Shown piece after piece: positions 17,687 to 26,577 of a stretch of DNA of 54,688 nt. Source of the stretch: Aquipuribacter sp. SD81 (GTDB lineage: Bacteria; Actinomycetota; Actinomycetes; Actinomycetales; JBBAYJ01); the NCBI RefSeq assembly GCF_037153975.1, contig NZ_JBBAYJ010000027.1:1-54688 (forward strand), read 5' to 3'. A model generated the notes under the pieces. That model was not told where the DNA came from, made no database searches, and was given only the letters and a program-made list of their open reading frames with translations. Both the position numbers and the translations under genes were made by a program. The stretch's first letter is position 1, and each line of letters opens with the position of its first letter.

Positions 17687-18827
17687 AGTCGGGCTCCCGC
17701 TCGCCGTCGCCGAGGAAGTGGCGGATGGCCGCGACGCAGCGGGCCGCCGCGCGCCCGTCGCCGTAGGGGTTGACGGCGTTGGCCATCGCGGCGTGGGCCG
17801 CGGGGTCGCGGAAGAGCTCGAGCACCGCCTCGCGGACCCGCGCCCGGTCGGTGCCGACCAGCCGGACCGTGCCCGCCTCGACCGCCTCGGGCCGCTCGGT
17901 GTTCTCGCGGATGACGAGGACGGGCTTGCCGAGGCTCGGCGCCTCCTCCTGCACGCCGCCGGAGTCGGTGAGCACGACGTGGGCGCGGTTCATGAGCCGG
18001 GCGAACTCCGCGTACTCCAGCGGCTCGGTGAGCAGCACGTTGGGCAGGTCCCCCACCGCGGGGAGGACGGCCTCGCGCACCACCGGGTTGCGGTGCAGCG
18101 GCAGGACGACGAGCAGGTCGGGCAGCTCGCGCGCCACGTCCGCGACGGCGCCCGCCACCTCGGCCATCGGCGCGCCCCACGACTCCCGGCGGTGGGTGGT
18201 GACGAGCAGCACCTGCCGGGGGTCGTCGTCGAGGTGCCTCAGCTCCTCGCTGCGCAGGGCGGAGTCGGCGCCCACCACCGACAGCAGCGCGTCGATGACC
18301 GTGTTGCCGGTGACGGCGACGTCGGCGGCCGGGACGCCCTCGCGCAGCAGGTTGGCCCGGCTCGTCGCCGTGGGCGCGAGGTGCACCGACGTCAGCTGCC
18401 CCGTCACCCGGCGGTTGATCTCCTCCGGGAACGGGTTGTACCGCTCGTGGGTGCGCAGCCCTGCCTCCAGGTGCACGACCGGCACCTTCTCGTAGGCCGC
18501 GGCGAGCGCGGCGACCGTGGAGGTGGTGGTGTCGCCCTGCACGACCACGGCGTCCGGCCGCTCCTCCTGCAGGATGCGGGTGACGCCCTCCAGCGACCGC
18601 ACGGTCACGTCGACCAGCGTCTGCCGCGGTTGGATGATGTCGAGGTCGTGGGCGGGGCGGATGCCGAACAGGTCGTTGACCTGGTCGAGCATCTCGCGGT
18701 GCTGGCCGGTGACGGCCACGACGGGGGTGAGGCCCTCGGCCTGCTCCAGGGCCGTCACGAGCGGGGCGACCTTGATCGCCTCGGGCCGGGTGCCGTAGAC
18801 GAGCAGGACCTTGCGCTCCGCGCTCAC
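17676..18827 (-). CDS. wecB: UDP-N-acetylglucosamine 2-epimerase (non-hydrolysing)
   Basis: Interconverts UDP-GlcNAc and UDP-ManNAc in the cytoplasm. The protein has 383 aa from GTG. It shows VYGTRPEAIKVAPLV at the N-terminus, VVQGDTTTSTVAA, VVHLEAGLRTHERYNPFPEE and NRRVTGQLTSVHLAPT, TGNTVIDAL, LVTTHRRESWG, and VLTDSGGVQEEAPSLGKPVL. These residues bind UDP and form the GT-B-like active site of this family. The GTG overlaps the TGA of wecC in GTGA. The pair makes UDP-ManNAcA, a common donor for wall glycopolymers such as teichuronic-type chains. Confidence 0.95.
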   Translation of the reverse strand: MSAERKVLLVYGTRPEAIKVAPLVTALEQAEGLTPVVAVTGQHREMLDQVNDLFGIRPAHDLDIIQPRQTLVDVTVRSLEGVTRILQEERPDAVVVQGDTTTSTVAALAAAYEKVPVVHLEAGLRTHERYNPFPEEINRRVTGQLTSVHLAPTATSRANLLREGVPAADVAVTGNTVIDALLSVVGADSALRSEELRHLDDDPRQVLLVTTHRRESWGAPMAEVAGAVADVARELPDLLVVLPLHRNPVVREAVLPAVGDLPNVLLTEPLEYAEFARLMNRAHVVLTDSGGVQEEAPSLGKPVLVIRENTERPEAVEAGTVRLVGTDRARVREAVLELFRDPAAHAAMANAVNPYGDGRAAARCVAAIRHFLGDGEREPDFTP

Positions 18828-20107
18828 GCAGGCGTCCCCGCGGCGTCGACGAGGTGCCGCCACTGCCCCCGTGTGTCGACGACCGGCCGCTCGCCGAGCC
18901 GGGCGGTGTCGACCGCGGCGAAGGCGCTGTGGTCGACGAGCAGCACGAAGGACTGCGCGTCGGCCAGCGCGGTGTCGAGGTCGACGAGGCGCACGTTGCG
19001 CCGGTTGGCCAGCGAGCGGGGCAGCGCCTCCACGTGCGGCTCGACCGCGAGGACCGTGCCGCGCTCGCCGAGCTCGTCGGCGAGCCGCTCGGCGACGTGC
19101 AGCGCGGGGGACTCCCGCAGGTCGTCGATGTCGGCCTTGAACGCCAGCCCGAGCGCGGCCACGGTGACGGGGCCCTCGGCGGGCAGCGTCGCGAGCGCCT
19201 TCGCGACGACCTGCTCGGGGCGCGCGTCGTTGATCTCGCGCGCCTGCCGGATGAGGTGGCTGCGGTCCGGCGCCGCGGCCACGATGAACCACGGGTCCAC
19301 CGCGATGCAGTGCCCGCCCACGCCCGGTCCGGGCTTGAGGATGTTGACGCGCGGGTGGCGGTTCGCCAGCTCGATGAGGCGCCAGACGTCCACGCCCAGG
19401 TGGTCGCAGATGCCCGCGAGCTCGTTGGCGAAGGCGATGTTGACGTCGCGGAAGGAGTTCTCGACCAGCTTGCACAGCTCGGCCGTCACCGCGTCGGTGA
19501 GGAACAGCTGGCCCTCGCAGAACGTCCGGTAGACGTCGGCGGCCCGCTCGGCGCACGCGGGCGTCAGCCCGCCGATCACGCGGTCGTTCTCGACGAGCTC
19601 GACCATGATGCGTCCGGGCAGCACGCGCTCGGGGCAGTGGGCGAGGCTCACCTCGGGTCGCCCGTCGCCCGCACCCGCGACGGCCAGGTCCGGGCGGGCC
19701 GCGAGCAGCCAGCGCCCCATCTGCTCGGTCGCGCCGGGCGGCGACGTCGACTCGAGGATGACGATCTCCCCGCCGCGGAGGCGGGGGGCGACGGCCTCGG
19801 CGGCCGCCCGCACGTAGGACAGGTCGGCCGTGCGGTCGGCGAGGAAGGGCGTCGGCACCGCGATGATGTAGGCGTCGGCCTCCGGCACCTCGGTCGTCGC
19901 GGACAGGTTGCCGGCGCGCACCGCGCGCTCGAGCACCTCGGCGAGGTCGGGCTCCACGAACGGTGCCTCGCCGGCGTTCACGGCGGCCACGGTCGCCTCG
20001 TTGACGTCGACGCCGACGACGCGCGTGCCCCGGTCGCTGATCGCGACCGCGGTGGGCAGGCCGATGTAGCCGAGCCCCACGACCGCCACGGTCTGAAGAT
20101 CTGTCAC
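18824..20107 (-). CDS. wecC: UDP-N-acetyl-D-mannosamine dehydrogenase
   Basis: Oxidises C6 of UDP-ManNAc twice with NAD+ to UDP-ManNAcA. It is 427 aa, begins at GTG and has the N-terminal VAVVGLGYIGLPTAVAIS NAD-binding motif. The central part carries AELCKLVENSFRDVNIAFANE, and the catalytic cysteine is in PGVGGHCIAVDPWF. The C-terminal UDP-binding domain includes LGLAFKADIDDLRESPALHV. These fit the WecC/WbpA/TuaD superfamily, and the adjacent wecB makes ManNAc the best substrate guess. A 96-bp gap separates it from the glycosyltransferase gene at 20204. No strong promoter was recognised in front of its GTG. Confidence 0.93.
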   Translation of the reverse strand: MTDLQTVAVVGLGYIGLPTAVAISDRGTRVVGVDVNEATVAAVNAGEAPFVEPDLAEVLERAVRAGNLSATTEVPEADAYIIAVPTPFLADRTADLSYVRAAAEAVAPRLRGGEIVILESTSPPGATEQMGRWLLAARPDLAVAGAGDGRPEVSLAHCPERVLPGRIMVELVENDRVIGGLTPACAERAADVYRTFCEGQLFLTDAVTAELCKLVENSFRDVNIAFANELAGICDHLGVDVWRLIELANRHPRVNILKPGPGVGGHCIAVDPWFIVAAAPDRSHLIRQAREINDARPEQVVAKALATLPAEGPVTVAALGLAFKADIDDLRESPALHVAERLADELGERGTVLAVEPHVEALPRSLANRRNVRLVDLDTALADAQSFVLLVDHSAFAAVDTARLGERPVVDTRGQWRHLVDAAGTPA

Positions 20108-20203
20108 GCGAGAGGTCTCACTTCCGTGCTCGGGGTTGTCCCGGGGGTGTCGGCCCCCGGTGCGCGCGACACTGTAGCCGCGCCCGTCGGTGCGACCGGG
20201 AGG

Positions 20204-22144
20204 TCACACCGTGACGTGCAGCTCGCCGTCGCCGTAGAAGAGGACCTGCGAGCTGCGGGCGAGGATCTGGCGGTCGCCGATGGTCCACGTGTGCTCGCTG
20301 GCGTCGCTGGAGCGGTAGCTGAGGAAGTTGTAGCGGTCCGCGGAGTACACGAGGTGCCCCGCGTCCCGCAGCCGGGTGAGGAAGTCGGTGTCGACGGCAC
20401 GGGGGATGTCGGAGAACCCGACCTCCCGCGACACGTCGGTGCGGCCCACGATCGTGCCGCCCTGCACGAGGTCGACGAAGCGGTGCTCGCGCGCCGCGAA
20501 GCGCAGCATGTTGGCCTGGTCGCTGCGCAGGTGCACGTAGTGGGCGAGCTTGCCGACCACGGCGGCGTCGGTGTACTCGAAGGCCGTCATGAGGTCGGCG
20601 AGGTACTCCGGGCCGTAGTAGTTGTCGTCGTCGACCTTGGCGAAGAACGGCATGCGGACGGCGCTGAGGCCGACGCTCATGCAGTGCCCGAGCGTGCGGT
20701 CGGCGGAGACGGGGACGACGCGCACGTCGAGGCCCGACAGCTCGCGCAGCTGCTCGAGGCGCTCGTCGTCGACCTCGAAGCCGTGCGCGACGACCACGAC
20801 CTCCAGCGGGCGGTAGGTCTGCGCGCCCATGAGGCGCAGGATCTGCTCGAGGTTCTGCGGCCGCATGGTGGGGATCACGACGGTGACGCCCTCGGGGGCC
20901 GGCGTCGTGGGGACGCCCACGAGGTCGAGCACCTGCTCGGCGCGGTGGGAGTACGTGTGGTGGCGGTGCACGAAGCGCATCGCCTTGTGCACGGCGCGCT
21001 CGCGGTACTCGGGGCTGGCGAGCAGCAGGCGCAGCAGGTCCCGCGCGGAGTCGGCGTCGTCCGCGGTCGCGATGAGGTCGCCGAAGGTCGCCTCGATGCC
21101 GGCGGACGGCGTCGACAGCACGGCCGTGCCGCACGAGGTCAGCTCGAACACGCGCCGGGCGCACATGGTGCGGGAGCCGGTCACGGAGTTGACGTTGAGG
21201 AACACCTTGTACGCGCGGTACGCCGACAGCATGGAGCGGTACGGCAGCGAGCCGCGCACGTGCTTCTGCCAGCGCGGCGGGAACCAGTAGCGCTGGTCCT
21301 CCCCCTGCATCCGGCTGTAGATGTCGAGGTCGGCGCGGGCGGCCTTCGCCGCCCCCAGCAGCATCTCCAGCTGGCGGCGGCGGTCCTCGTGCTTCTCCGC
21401 GAACCACGTCCCGGCGAAGGCGACGTCGTAGCGGTGCCGCGCCCCGCCGTTGGCGGGGTTGTGCACCGCGAGCTGGGCCGCGAACTGCATGACGGAGACC
21501 CGGTCGTGGCCGAGGTCCTCGCGGTAGCGGGGCACGCAGTCCTCGTCGACGGTGAGCACGTGGTCGAACAGCCTGGCCGTGTCGACGAAGCGCTCGTAGT
21601 TCGGCGGGTCCTCCTTGTTCCAGAACACCGTGGGCACGCCCTTGGCGCGGAACGCCGCGACCATCTCCCGCAGCGGTGCGGACGGGGCGTTCGTGCCCGT
21701 CATCGCGTAGTTCCACGCGCCGCCGTTGCCGCGCCAGGCCGACTCCGCGAACAGCAGGTCGACGCCCTCGTCGAGCACCTGCTGCCACGACTGCGGCGTC
21801 ACGGGGACCCCGTGCCACTCCGGCGCGAACGCCGTCTGCGAGAACTCGTCGAGCAGCGTCGCCACCCGCACGTCGCGCGGGCGGGCCGAGCGCTCCGGCG
21901 CCTCGGGCAGCTCCGGCAGCGACGGACCGCGCGCCACCGACGGCGCGTCGCGGCCCGCGGCGACCACCGGGCGGGGCGTGGCGGACGGGCGCACGGCCCG
22001 CACGACGCCGGCGGGCAGCGAGCGCAGCCGCGACGGGTCGCGGCGGACGTGCCACAGCAGCCGCCGCACCTCCAGAGCCCGGCGTCGCAGCGCCCGGCCC
22101 ACGGACCGGCGGGGTCGGCTGTCGCGGCTCGCGCCACTGCTCAT
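20204..22144 (-). CDS. CgeB-like and GT2 bifunctional glycosyltransferase
   Basis: A 646-aa protein with two glycosyltransferase modules. After a basic N-terminus, residues ~90-410 are CgeB/DUF3880-like (VRVATLLDEFSQTAFAPEW; PTVFWNKEDPPNYERF; VAFAGTWFAEKHEDRRRQ; FLNVNSVTGSRTMCARRVFE; VLSTPSAGIEATFGD). Residues ~415-646 are a GT2 domain: VTVVIPTMRPQNLEQILRLM, then the acidic metal motif KVDDDNYYGPEYL (about 500) and HRFVDLVQGGTIVGRTDV. Both halves look intact, in contrast to the paralogue at 14197-15987. A glycan chain-building role is inferred. It is divergent from the GT4-ABC exporter unit; a TACCAT hexamer at 22187-22192 on its strand may be its -10. Confidence 0.82.
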   Translation of the reverse strand: MSSGASRDSRPRRSVGRALRRRALEVRRLLWHVRRDPSRLRSLPAGVVRAVRPSATPRPVVAAGRDAPSVARGPSLPELPEAPERSARPRDVRVATLLDEFSQTAFAPEWHGVPVTPQSWQQVLDEGVDLLFAESAWRGNGGAWNYAMTGTNAPSAPLREMVAAFRAKGVPTVFWNKEDPPNYERFVDTARLFDHVLTVDEDCVPRYREDLGHDRVSVMQFAAQLAVHNPANGGARHRYDVAFAGTWFAEKHEDRRRQLEMLLGAAKAARADLDIYSRMQGEDQRYWFPPRWQKHVRGSLPYRSMLSAYRAYKVFLNVNSVTGSRTMCARRVFELTSCGTAVLSTPSAGIEATFGDLIATADDADSARDLLRLLLASPEYRERAVHKAMRFVHRHHTYSHRAEQVLDLVGVPTTPAPEGVTVVIPTMRPQNLEQILRLMGAQTYRPLEVVVVAHGFEVDDERLEQLRELSGLDVRVVPVSADRTLGHCMSVGLSAVRMPFFAKVDDDNYYGPEYLADLMTAFEYTDAAVVGKLAHYVHLRSDQANMLRFAAREHRFVDLVQGGTIVGRTDVSREVGFSDIPRAVDTDFLTRLRDAGHLVYSADRYNFLSYRSSDASEHTWTIGDRQILARSSQVLFYGDGELHVTV

Positions 22145-22226
22145 GCGTTCGGTGTCCGTCCGTCGGGGGTTGTCGAGCAGGGGCCGATGGTACTGGGGCG
22201 CCCCGATGCGCCAGACTGCTCGCCCC

Positions 22227-23933
22227 ATGCCTGCGTTGTCCCTGCCGACACGGCTGCTCCTGCTCGTGCGGGCGGCCCTCACGCGCGCCCGGACCGACCC
22301 GTCGCTCGCGGGCCGGTGGCTGCTCACCCGCCGCGGGGCGCAGGGCCGGGTGGTGTCGGTCGCGCTGCGCGCGCTGCGGCCGGTCGCACCCGACGCGGTG
22401 GCGGTCCTGCGCGGCGCCGAGGTGACGTCCGGTCGCGGCGGGCTCGTCGTGTGGGCGGCGCTGGCCGCGGGCCGGGCGGACCTCGCCGACCGGCTCTCCC
22501 GCGGCGGCGGCAGCGACGGCGGCCCGGCCGCCGTCTCCCGGCTGCGCGCGGCGACGCTGTGGCAGCTCGGCCGCTGGGACGAGGCGGTGGCCGCCGCCCC
22601 CGCCGGGTCGTGGCTGCACCGCCGGCTGGCCGCGGAACGGGACGCGCAGCTGCACCCGCTGCCCGGTCCGGTCCCTCCGGCGGCGCCGCGCCCACCCGGC
22701 CTGTCGCGACCGGCCGGGGAGCCGCGCGTGCTGCACCTCGTCACGAACTGCCTGCCGTGGACCCGCAGCGGCTACACCGCCCGCACCCGCGAGGTGCTGC
22801 GCGCGCAGCGGGACGCAGGGGTGCAGGTGGCGGTCGCCGCGGCCTTCGGGTACCCGGCCACCATCCTGCGGCTGCCCCCGCCGGGCACGGTCGTCGTCGA
22901 CGGCGTCCCCCACCACCTGCTGCTCCCCCGGCGCTGGCCGCACGAGGTCGCCGCGGAGCGGGACGCCGCGGTCCGGCTGCTGTCCGACGTCGTGCGCAGG
23001 GAGCGCCCCGACGTGCTCCACGCCCACAGCCACCACCCCAACGCCGCCCTCGCGCTGGAGGTGGGGCGGCGCCTCGGCCTGCCGGTCGTCTACGAGGTGC
23101 GCGGCCTGCTGCACGAGACGTGGGCGCACGGGCGCGGGCCCGGCGCGGAGGACACCGAGCGCTACCGGGTCCACCGCGAGCGCGAGGCGGAGGCGTGGCG
23201 CGCGGCCGACGTCGTCCTCACCCTCGGCGAGGCGATGCGGGCGCGCGTGCTCGCGGCCGCCCCCGGCGTCGACGTCCGGCTCGTGCCGAACGCCGTCGGC
23301 GCCGAGCTGCTCGAGGCCCTCGCCCGGCCGGACCGCGCGGCCGTGCGGGCGCGCACCCGGGAGCGCCTCGGCGTGGCCGAGCACGAGCTGCTCGTCGGGT
23401 CGGTGTCCAGCGTCGTGGGCTACGAGGGCTTCGACGTGCTCGCGGACGCGCTCGCCGCGCCGGGGGCCCCGGCCGGCGTCCGCGGCCTCGTCGTGGGGGA
23501 CGGGGCCGACCTGCCGCGGCTGCGGGAGCGGGCGGCCGCGCTGCCGGCGGGGCGGCTGCTGCTGCCGGGCCGGGTCGCGGCCGAGGACGTGCCGGCGCAC
23601 CTGGCGGCCCTCGACGTCTTCGTCGTGCCGCGGACCGACTCGACCGTCACCCGGGTCGTCACCCCGCTGAAGCCCGCGGAGGCGATGGCCGCCGCGCTGC
23701 CGCTCGTGGTGAGCGACCTGCCGGCGCTGCGCGAGTTCGTCGACGACGGCGTCGAGGGCCTGCTCGTGCCGCCCGGCGACCCGGGCGCCCTCGCGCGGGC
23801 GCTGGCGCGGCTGGTCGACCCGGGCCGCCGGGCCGCCGCGGGCGAGGCGGGGCGGCGGCGCGTGCTGGCCACGCGCACGTGGTCGGCCAACGGGCGGGCC
23901 TATCGTCAGGTGTACGAGGAGGTGCTGGGATGA
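22227..23933 (+). CDS. GT4 family glycosyltransferase
   Basis: A 568-aa GT-B retaining glycosyltransferase. The first ~160 residues are an Arg/Ala-rich helical extension not usual in the core family. The catalytic part starts at VLHLVTNCLPWTRSGYTART and contains DVLHAHSHHPNAALALEV, VYEVRGLLHETW, RLVPNAVGAELL, GSVSSVVGYEGFDVLADAL, LPGRVAAEDVPAHLAALDVF, and the donor site PLKPAEAMAAALPLVVSDLP with the E-x7-E style pattern. It overlaps the ABC permease by ATGA, so it is made together with the exporter and probably builds the exported chain. The extension could bind a partner; its role is unknown. Confidence 0.88.
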   Translation: MPALSLPTRLLLLVRAALTRARTDPSLAGRWLLTRRGAQGRVVSVALRALRPVAPDAVAVLRGAEVTSGRGGLVVWAALAAGRADLADRLSRGGGSDGGPAAVSRLRAATLWQLGRWDEAVAAAPAGSWLHRRLAAERDAQLHPLPGPVPPAAPRPPGLSRPAGEPRVLHLVTNCLPWTRSGYTARTREVLRAQRDAGVQVAVAAAFGYPATILRLPPPGTVVVDGVPHHLLLPRRWPHEVAAERDAAVRLLSDVVRRERPDVLHAHSHHPNAALALEVGRRLGLPVVYEVRGLLHETWAHGRGPGAEDTERYRVHREREAEAWRAADVVLTLGEAMRARVLAAAPGVDVRLVPNAVGAELLEALARPDRAAVRARTRERLGVAEHELLVGSVSSVVGYEGFDVLADALAAPGAPAGVRGLVVGDGADLPRLRERAAALPAGRLLLPGRVAAEDVPAHLAALDVFVVPRTDSTVTRVVTPLKPAEAMAAALPLVVSDLPALREFVDDGVEGLLVPPGDPGALARALARLVDPGRRAAAGEAGRRRVLATRTWSANGRAYRQVYEEVLG

Positions 23934-24808
23934 GTGCACCGGTGCTGGACCGCGACCGGTCCGCGCGGCTGGAGGAGCTCGCGACCGGGGCGCGGCTGTC
24001 CCTGGTCGGGCGCCGCCCCGGCCTCGGCACCTACCTGCAGCGGCTGTGGGGGCGGCGCTCGTTCCTCGCGGCGATGGCCGCGGGCCGGCTGCGCGCGAAG
24101 AACGCCTCGGACCGGCTGGGCGTGCTGTGGCTCGCGCTCACGCCCCTGCTCGCCGGCGCCGCGTACTACCTCGTCTTCGGGGTGGTGCTCGACACCCGGG
24201 ACGGCGTGGAGAACTTCGTCGGGTTCCTCATCATCGGGATCTTCTTCTTCCAGTACACCGCGCGCGGCATCCTCGAGGGCTCCAAGTCGGTGACGAGCAA
24301 CCGCAAGCTCATCCAGGCGCTCGCCTTCCCGCGGGCGGTGCTGCCGATCTCCACGGTGCTGCGGCAGGCGTGGGAGTTCCTCCCCGCCCTGGGGATCATG
24401 CTCGCGATCATCGCCTTCACCGACCCCGTCCTGTCGTGGCGGTGGGCGCTGCTGCCGGTGCTCGTGCTCATGGTGACGGTCTTCAACCTCGGGGCGGTGC
24501 TCCTCACGGCCCGGCTCACCGCGCACGTGAGCGACGTGACCAACGTGCTGCCGTTCCTCACGCGCATCTGGCTGTACACCTCGGGGGTCTTCTTCTCCTT
24601 CGAGGACCGCTTCGACGACCCGACCGCCCTCGCCCTCGTTCAGGCCAACCCGATGCACGTGTACCTCACCCTCGTGCGGGACTCGCTGCTGTACGGCGAG
24701 ACGAGCCCGCCGTCGTACTGGCTGACGGGCGCCGCGTGGGCGCTCGTGCTCCTCGTGGTCGGCTTCGTCGTGTTCTGGGCGGCGGAGGAGAAGTACACCC
24801 GTGACTGA
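23930..24808 (+). CDS. ABC-2 polysaccharide export permease (Wzm/TagG-like)
   Basis: A 292-aa inner-membrane permease of the ABC-2 type. The cytoplasmic N-terminus ends in SFLAAMAAGRLRAKNASDRLGVLWLAL, the amphipathic helix and motif of polysaccharide and teichoic-acid exporters. Six hydrophobic segments follow, including YYLVFGVVLDTRDGVENFV, FLIIGIFFFQYTARGILEGS and the C-terminal VLLVVGFVVFWAAEEKY. It forms a transporter with the ATPase encoded 8 bp into its end. A GAGGAGG ribosome site lies within the upstream GT4 gene and sets the ATG start. Such systems flip lipid-linked glycans for assembly outside the cell. Confidence 0.93.
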   Translation: MSAPVLDRDRSARLEELATGARLSLVGRRPGLGTYLQRLWGRRSFLAAMAAGRLRAKNASDRLGVLWLALTPLLAGAAYYLVFGVVLDTRDGVENFVGFLIIGIFFFQYTARGILEGSKSVTSNRKLIQALAFPRAVLPISTVLRQAWEFLPALGIMLAIIAFTDPVLSWRWALLPVLVLMVTVFNLGAVLLTARLTAHVSDVTNVLPFLTRIWLYTSGVFFSFEDRFDDPTALALVQANPMHVYLTLVRDSLLYGETSPPSYWLTGAAWALVLLVVGFVVFWAAEEKYTRD

Positions 24809-25694
24809 CACGCGCGAGCAGGCGGCGCCCGCCGTCACCCCCGCGACCCCGGACGCCCCGCCCTCGGTCGTCCTCGACGACGTGTCCGTCACGTTCCGCG
24901 TCAACGTCGACGGGCGTCGCAAGGGCGCCGACGGTGCCCGCCCGGACCGGGTGACGACCGTGCAGGCCGTGCGCGGCATGTCGCTGGTCGTGCGCCGCGG
25001 CGAGGCGGTCGGCGTCATCGGCAAGAACGGCTCCGGCAAGAGCACGCTGCTGCGCGCGATCGCCGGGCTCGCGCCCGTCACGGGCGGGCGGGTGTGGGCG
25101 GCGTCGGACCCGACCCTGCTCGGCGTGAACGCCGCGCTCGTGCCCGCGCTGTCCGGCGCGCGCAACATCGTGCTCGGCTGCCTCGCGCTCGGCATGACCC
25201 GGCGCGAGGCGCAGGCGGCCTTCGACGACATCGTCGACTTCGCGGGCATCGGCGACGCGGTGTACCGGCCCATGTCGACCTACTCCTCGGGCATGGGCTC
25301 CCGGCTGCGCTTCGCCATCACGACGGCGCGCGTGCCCGACATCCTCCTCGTCGACGAGGCCCTCAACACCGGTGACGCCGACTTCCGCGAGCGCTCCGAG
25401 ACGCGGATCAACGAGCTGCGCGCCCAGGCGGGGTCGGTGTTCCTCGTGAGCCACAGCATGGCGACGGTCGAGCAGACCTGCTCGCGGGTCGTGTGGATGG
25501 ACAACGGCGTGCTCCGCCTCGACGGGCCGACGGACTACGTCGTCAAGCGCTACCGCAACTACTTCGCGCAGCGGAAGCTCGCCCGCGCGGAGGGCCGGTC
25601 GGACCCGCCGCTGCCGGGCCCCGTGCTCGGCCTGGACGAGCAGCTGCGGGCCGTGCACGCCGACCCGCAGGACGACCGCTGGCAGCGGGGCTGA
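24801..25694 (+). CDS. ABC polysaccharide export ATPase (Wzt/TagH-like)
   Basis: A 297-aa nucleotide-binding subunit starting at GTG, overlapping the permease end by 8 bp. Walker A is GKNGSGKST (about 74-82), the ABC signature is represented by YSSGMGSRLRFAITTA, and Walker B is PDILLVDEALNTGD. SVFLVSHSMATVEQTCSRVVWMDNG is the H-loop region, as in KpsT/TagH/Wzt proteins. The protein ends about 50 residues after this, so the C-terminal carbohydrate-binding domain found in long Wzt proteins is absent. This favours a chain-terminus-independent export mode. Its 3' end is 7 bp from the convergent epimerase gene. Confidence 0.93.
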   Translation: MTDTREQAAPAVTPATPDAPPSVVLDDVSVTFRVNVDGRRKGADGARPDRVTTVQAVRGMSLVVRRGEAVGVIGKNGSGKSTLLRAIAGLAPVTGGRVWAASDPTLLGVNAALVPALSGARNIVLGCLALGMTRREAQAAFDDIVDFAGIGDAVYRPMSTYSSGMGSRLRFAITTARVPDILLVDEALNTGDADFRERSETRINELRAQAGSVFLVSHSMATVEQTCSRVVWMDNGVLRLDGPTDYVVKRYRNYFAQRKLARAEGRSDPPLPGPVLGLDEQLRAVHADPQDDRWQRG

Positions 25695-25701
25695 GCCGTC
25701 G

Positions 25702-26577
25702 TCACGTCCGGGTCGGGCGCTCGGGCTCCTGCCGCTGGCCGAACCACACGAGCTCGACCCGGCGCACCGCGGCGCGCCCGCGCCCGCCGAGCACGCGCGA
25801 GACGCCGTAGCCCGCGCCGACGAGCGCGCGGGCGAGCCCGACCGGCAGGTGCCGCGGCTCGTGGCCGCCGAGGGCGCGCAGCAGCGACGCCGTCGTCCAG
25901 CCCTCCCACGGCTGCAGCGCGACGTCGGGCGGGTCGGGGTCCTCGCCGAGCGCGACGACCCACGCCCCGAGCCCCTCGGCGCTCGTCACGGGCACCGGGT
26001 CCTCCCCCGCGCCGGCCACGCTGGACAGGCGGGAGCGGGCCAGGCGCTCGAGCCGGCGGGTCGTGGCCCGGTCGGGCCCCTGCACGCTCGTCGCGCGGGC
26101 GACGACGACGCGGGGCGCGGTGTGGGGCCGGAGCAGGGCGAGGGTGCGCTCCCCCGCCGCCTTGGCCGCGGCGTAGGGGCTGCGGGGGTCGAGCTCGTCG
26201 GAGGCGTCGAGGACGGCGCGCTCGCCCTGCACGGCGGCCGAGGACACGTGCACGACCCGCGGCGTGCCCGCCCGGCGGGCCGCGAGGACCACGACGACCG
26301 GCAGCAGGGCGTCCGCGCCGGTGAGGCCGGGCGAGGCGGCGGCGCCGGGCGCCGCGAGCCCCGCCGCGTTGACGACCACGTCGCTGCCCGCCAGGGCCGG
26401 GGCGAGGCGCTCCGCGGGCAGCCGGGCGAGGTCGAGCAGCTGCTCGGGCGTGCTCCCCACGGGTGCGCTCAGCCGGGGCGCGGGCAGCGCACGGGCGTCG
26501 TGGCCCGCGGCCGCCGCCGCGGCCAGCACGGCCCGGCCGACGAACCCGCTGCCGCCGAGGACCACCCAGCGGCTCAC
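25702..26577 (-). CDS. NAD-dependent sugar epimerase/reductase (WbpV-like)
   Basis: An extended short-chain dehydrogenase of 291 aa, last gene of the leftward operon from 30750. It has VVLGGSGFVGRAVLAAA (NAD site), DVVVNAAGLAAPG, VVHVSSAAVQGE and the catalytic Y-x-x-x-K in SPYAAAKAAGE. Its position downstream of a WbpM-like dehydratase, a WbpL-like transferase and a WbuB-like GT4 fits the reductase WbpV or a C4 epimerase, which finish UDP-QuiNAc or UDP-FucNAc from the 4-keto product. The exact stereochemistry cannot be read from sequence. The GTG overlaps the TGA of the preceding gene (GTGA). Confidence 0.78.
   Translation of the reverse strand: MSRWVVLGGSGFVGRAVLAAAAAAGHDARALPAPRLSAPVGSTPEQLLDLARLPAERLAPALAGSDVVVNAAGLAAPGAAASPGLTGADALLPVVVVLAARRAGTPRVVHVSSAAVQGERAVLDASDELDPRSPYAAAKAAGERTLALLRPHTAPRVVVARATSVQGPDRATTRRLERLARSRLSSVAGAGEDPVPVTSAEGLGAWVVALGEDPDPPDVALQPWEGWTTASLLRALGGHEPRHLPVGLARALVGAGYGVSRVLGGRGRAAVRRVELVWFGQRQEPERPTRT

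Noticed and set aside
18854-24808. A 1984-residue rightward open frame
   Set aside because: Only its last 292 codons (ABC permease) are real. The rest lies antisense to wecB, wecC and the glycosyltransferase and is low-complexity Arg/Gly/His sequence caused by high GC.
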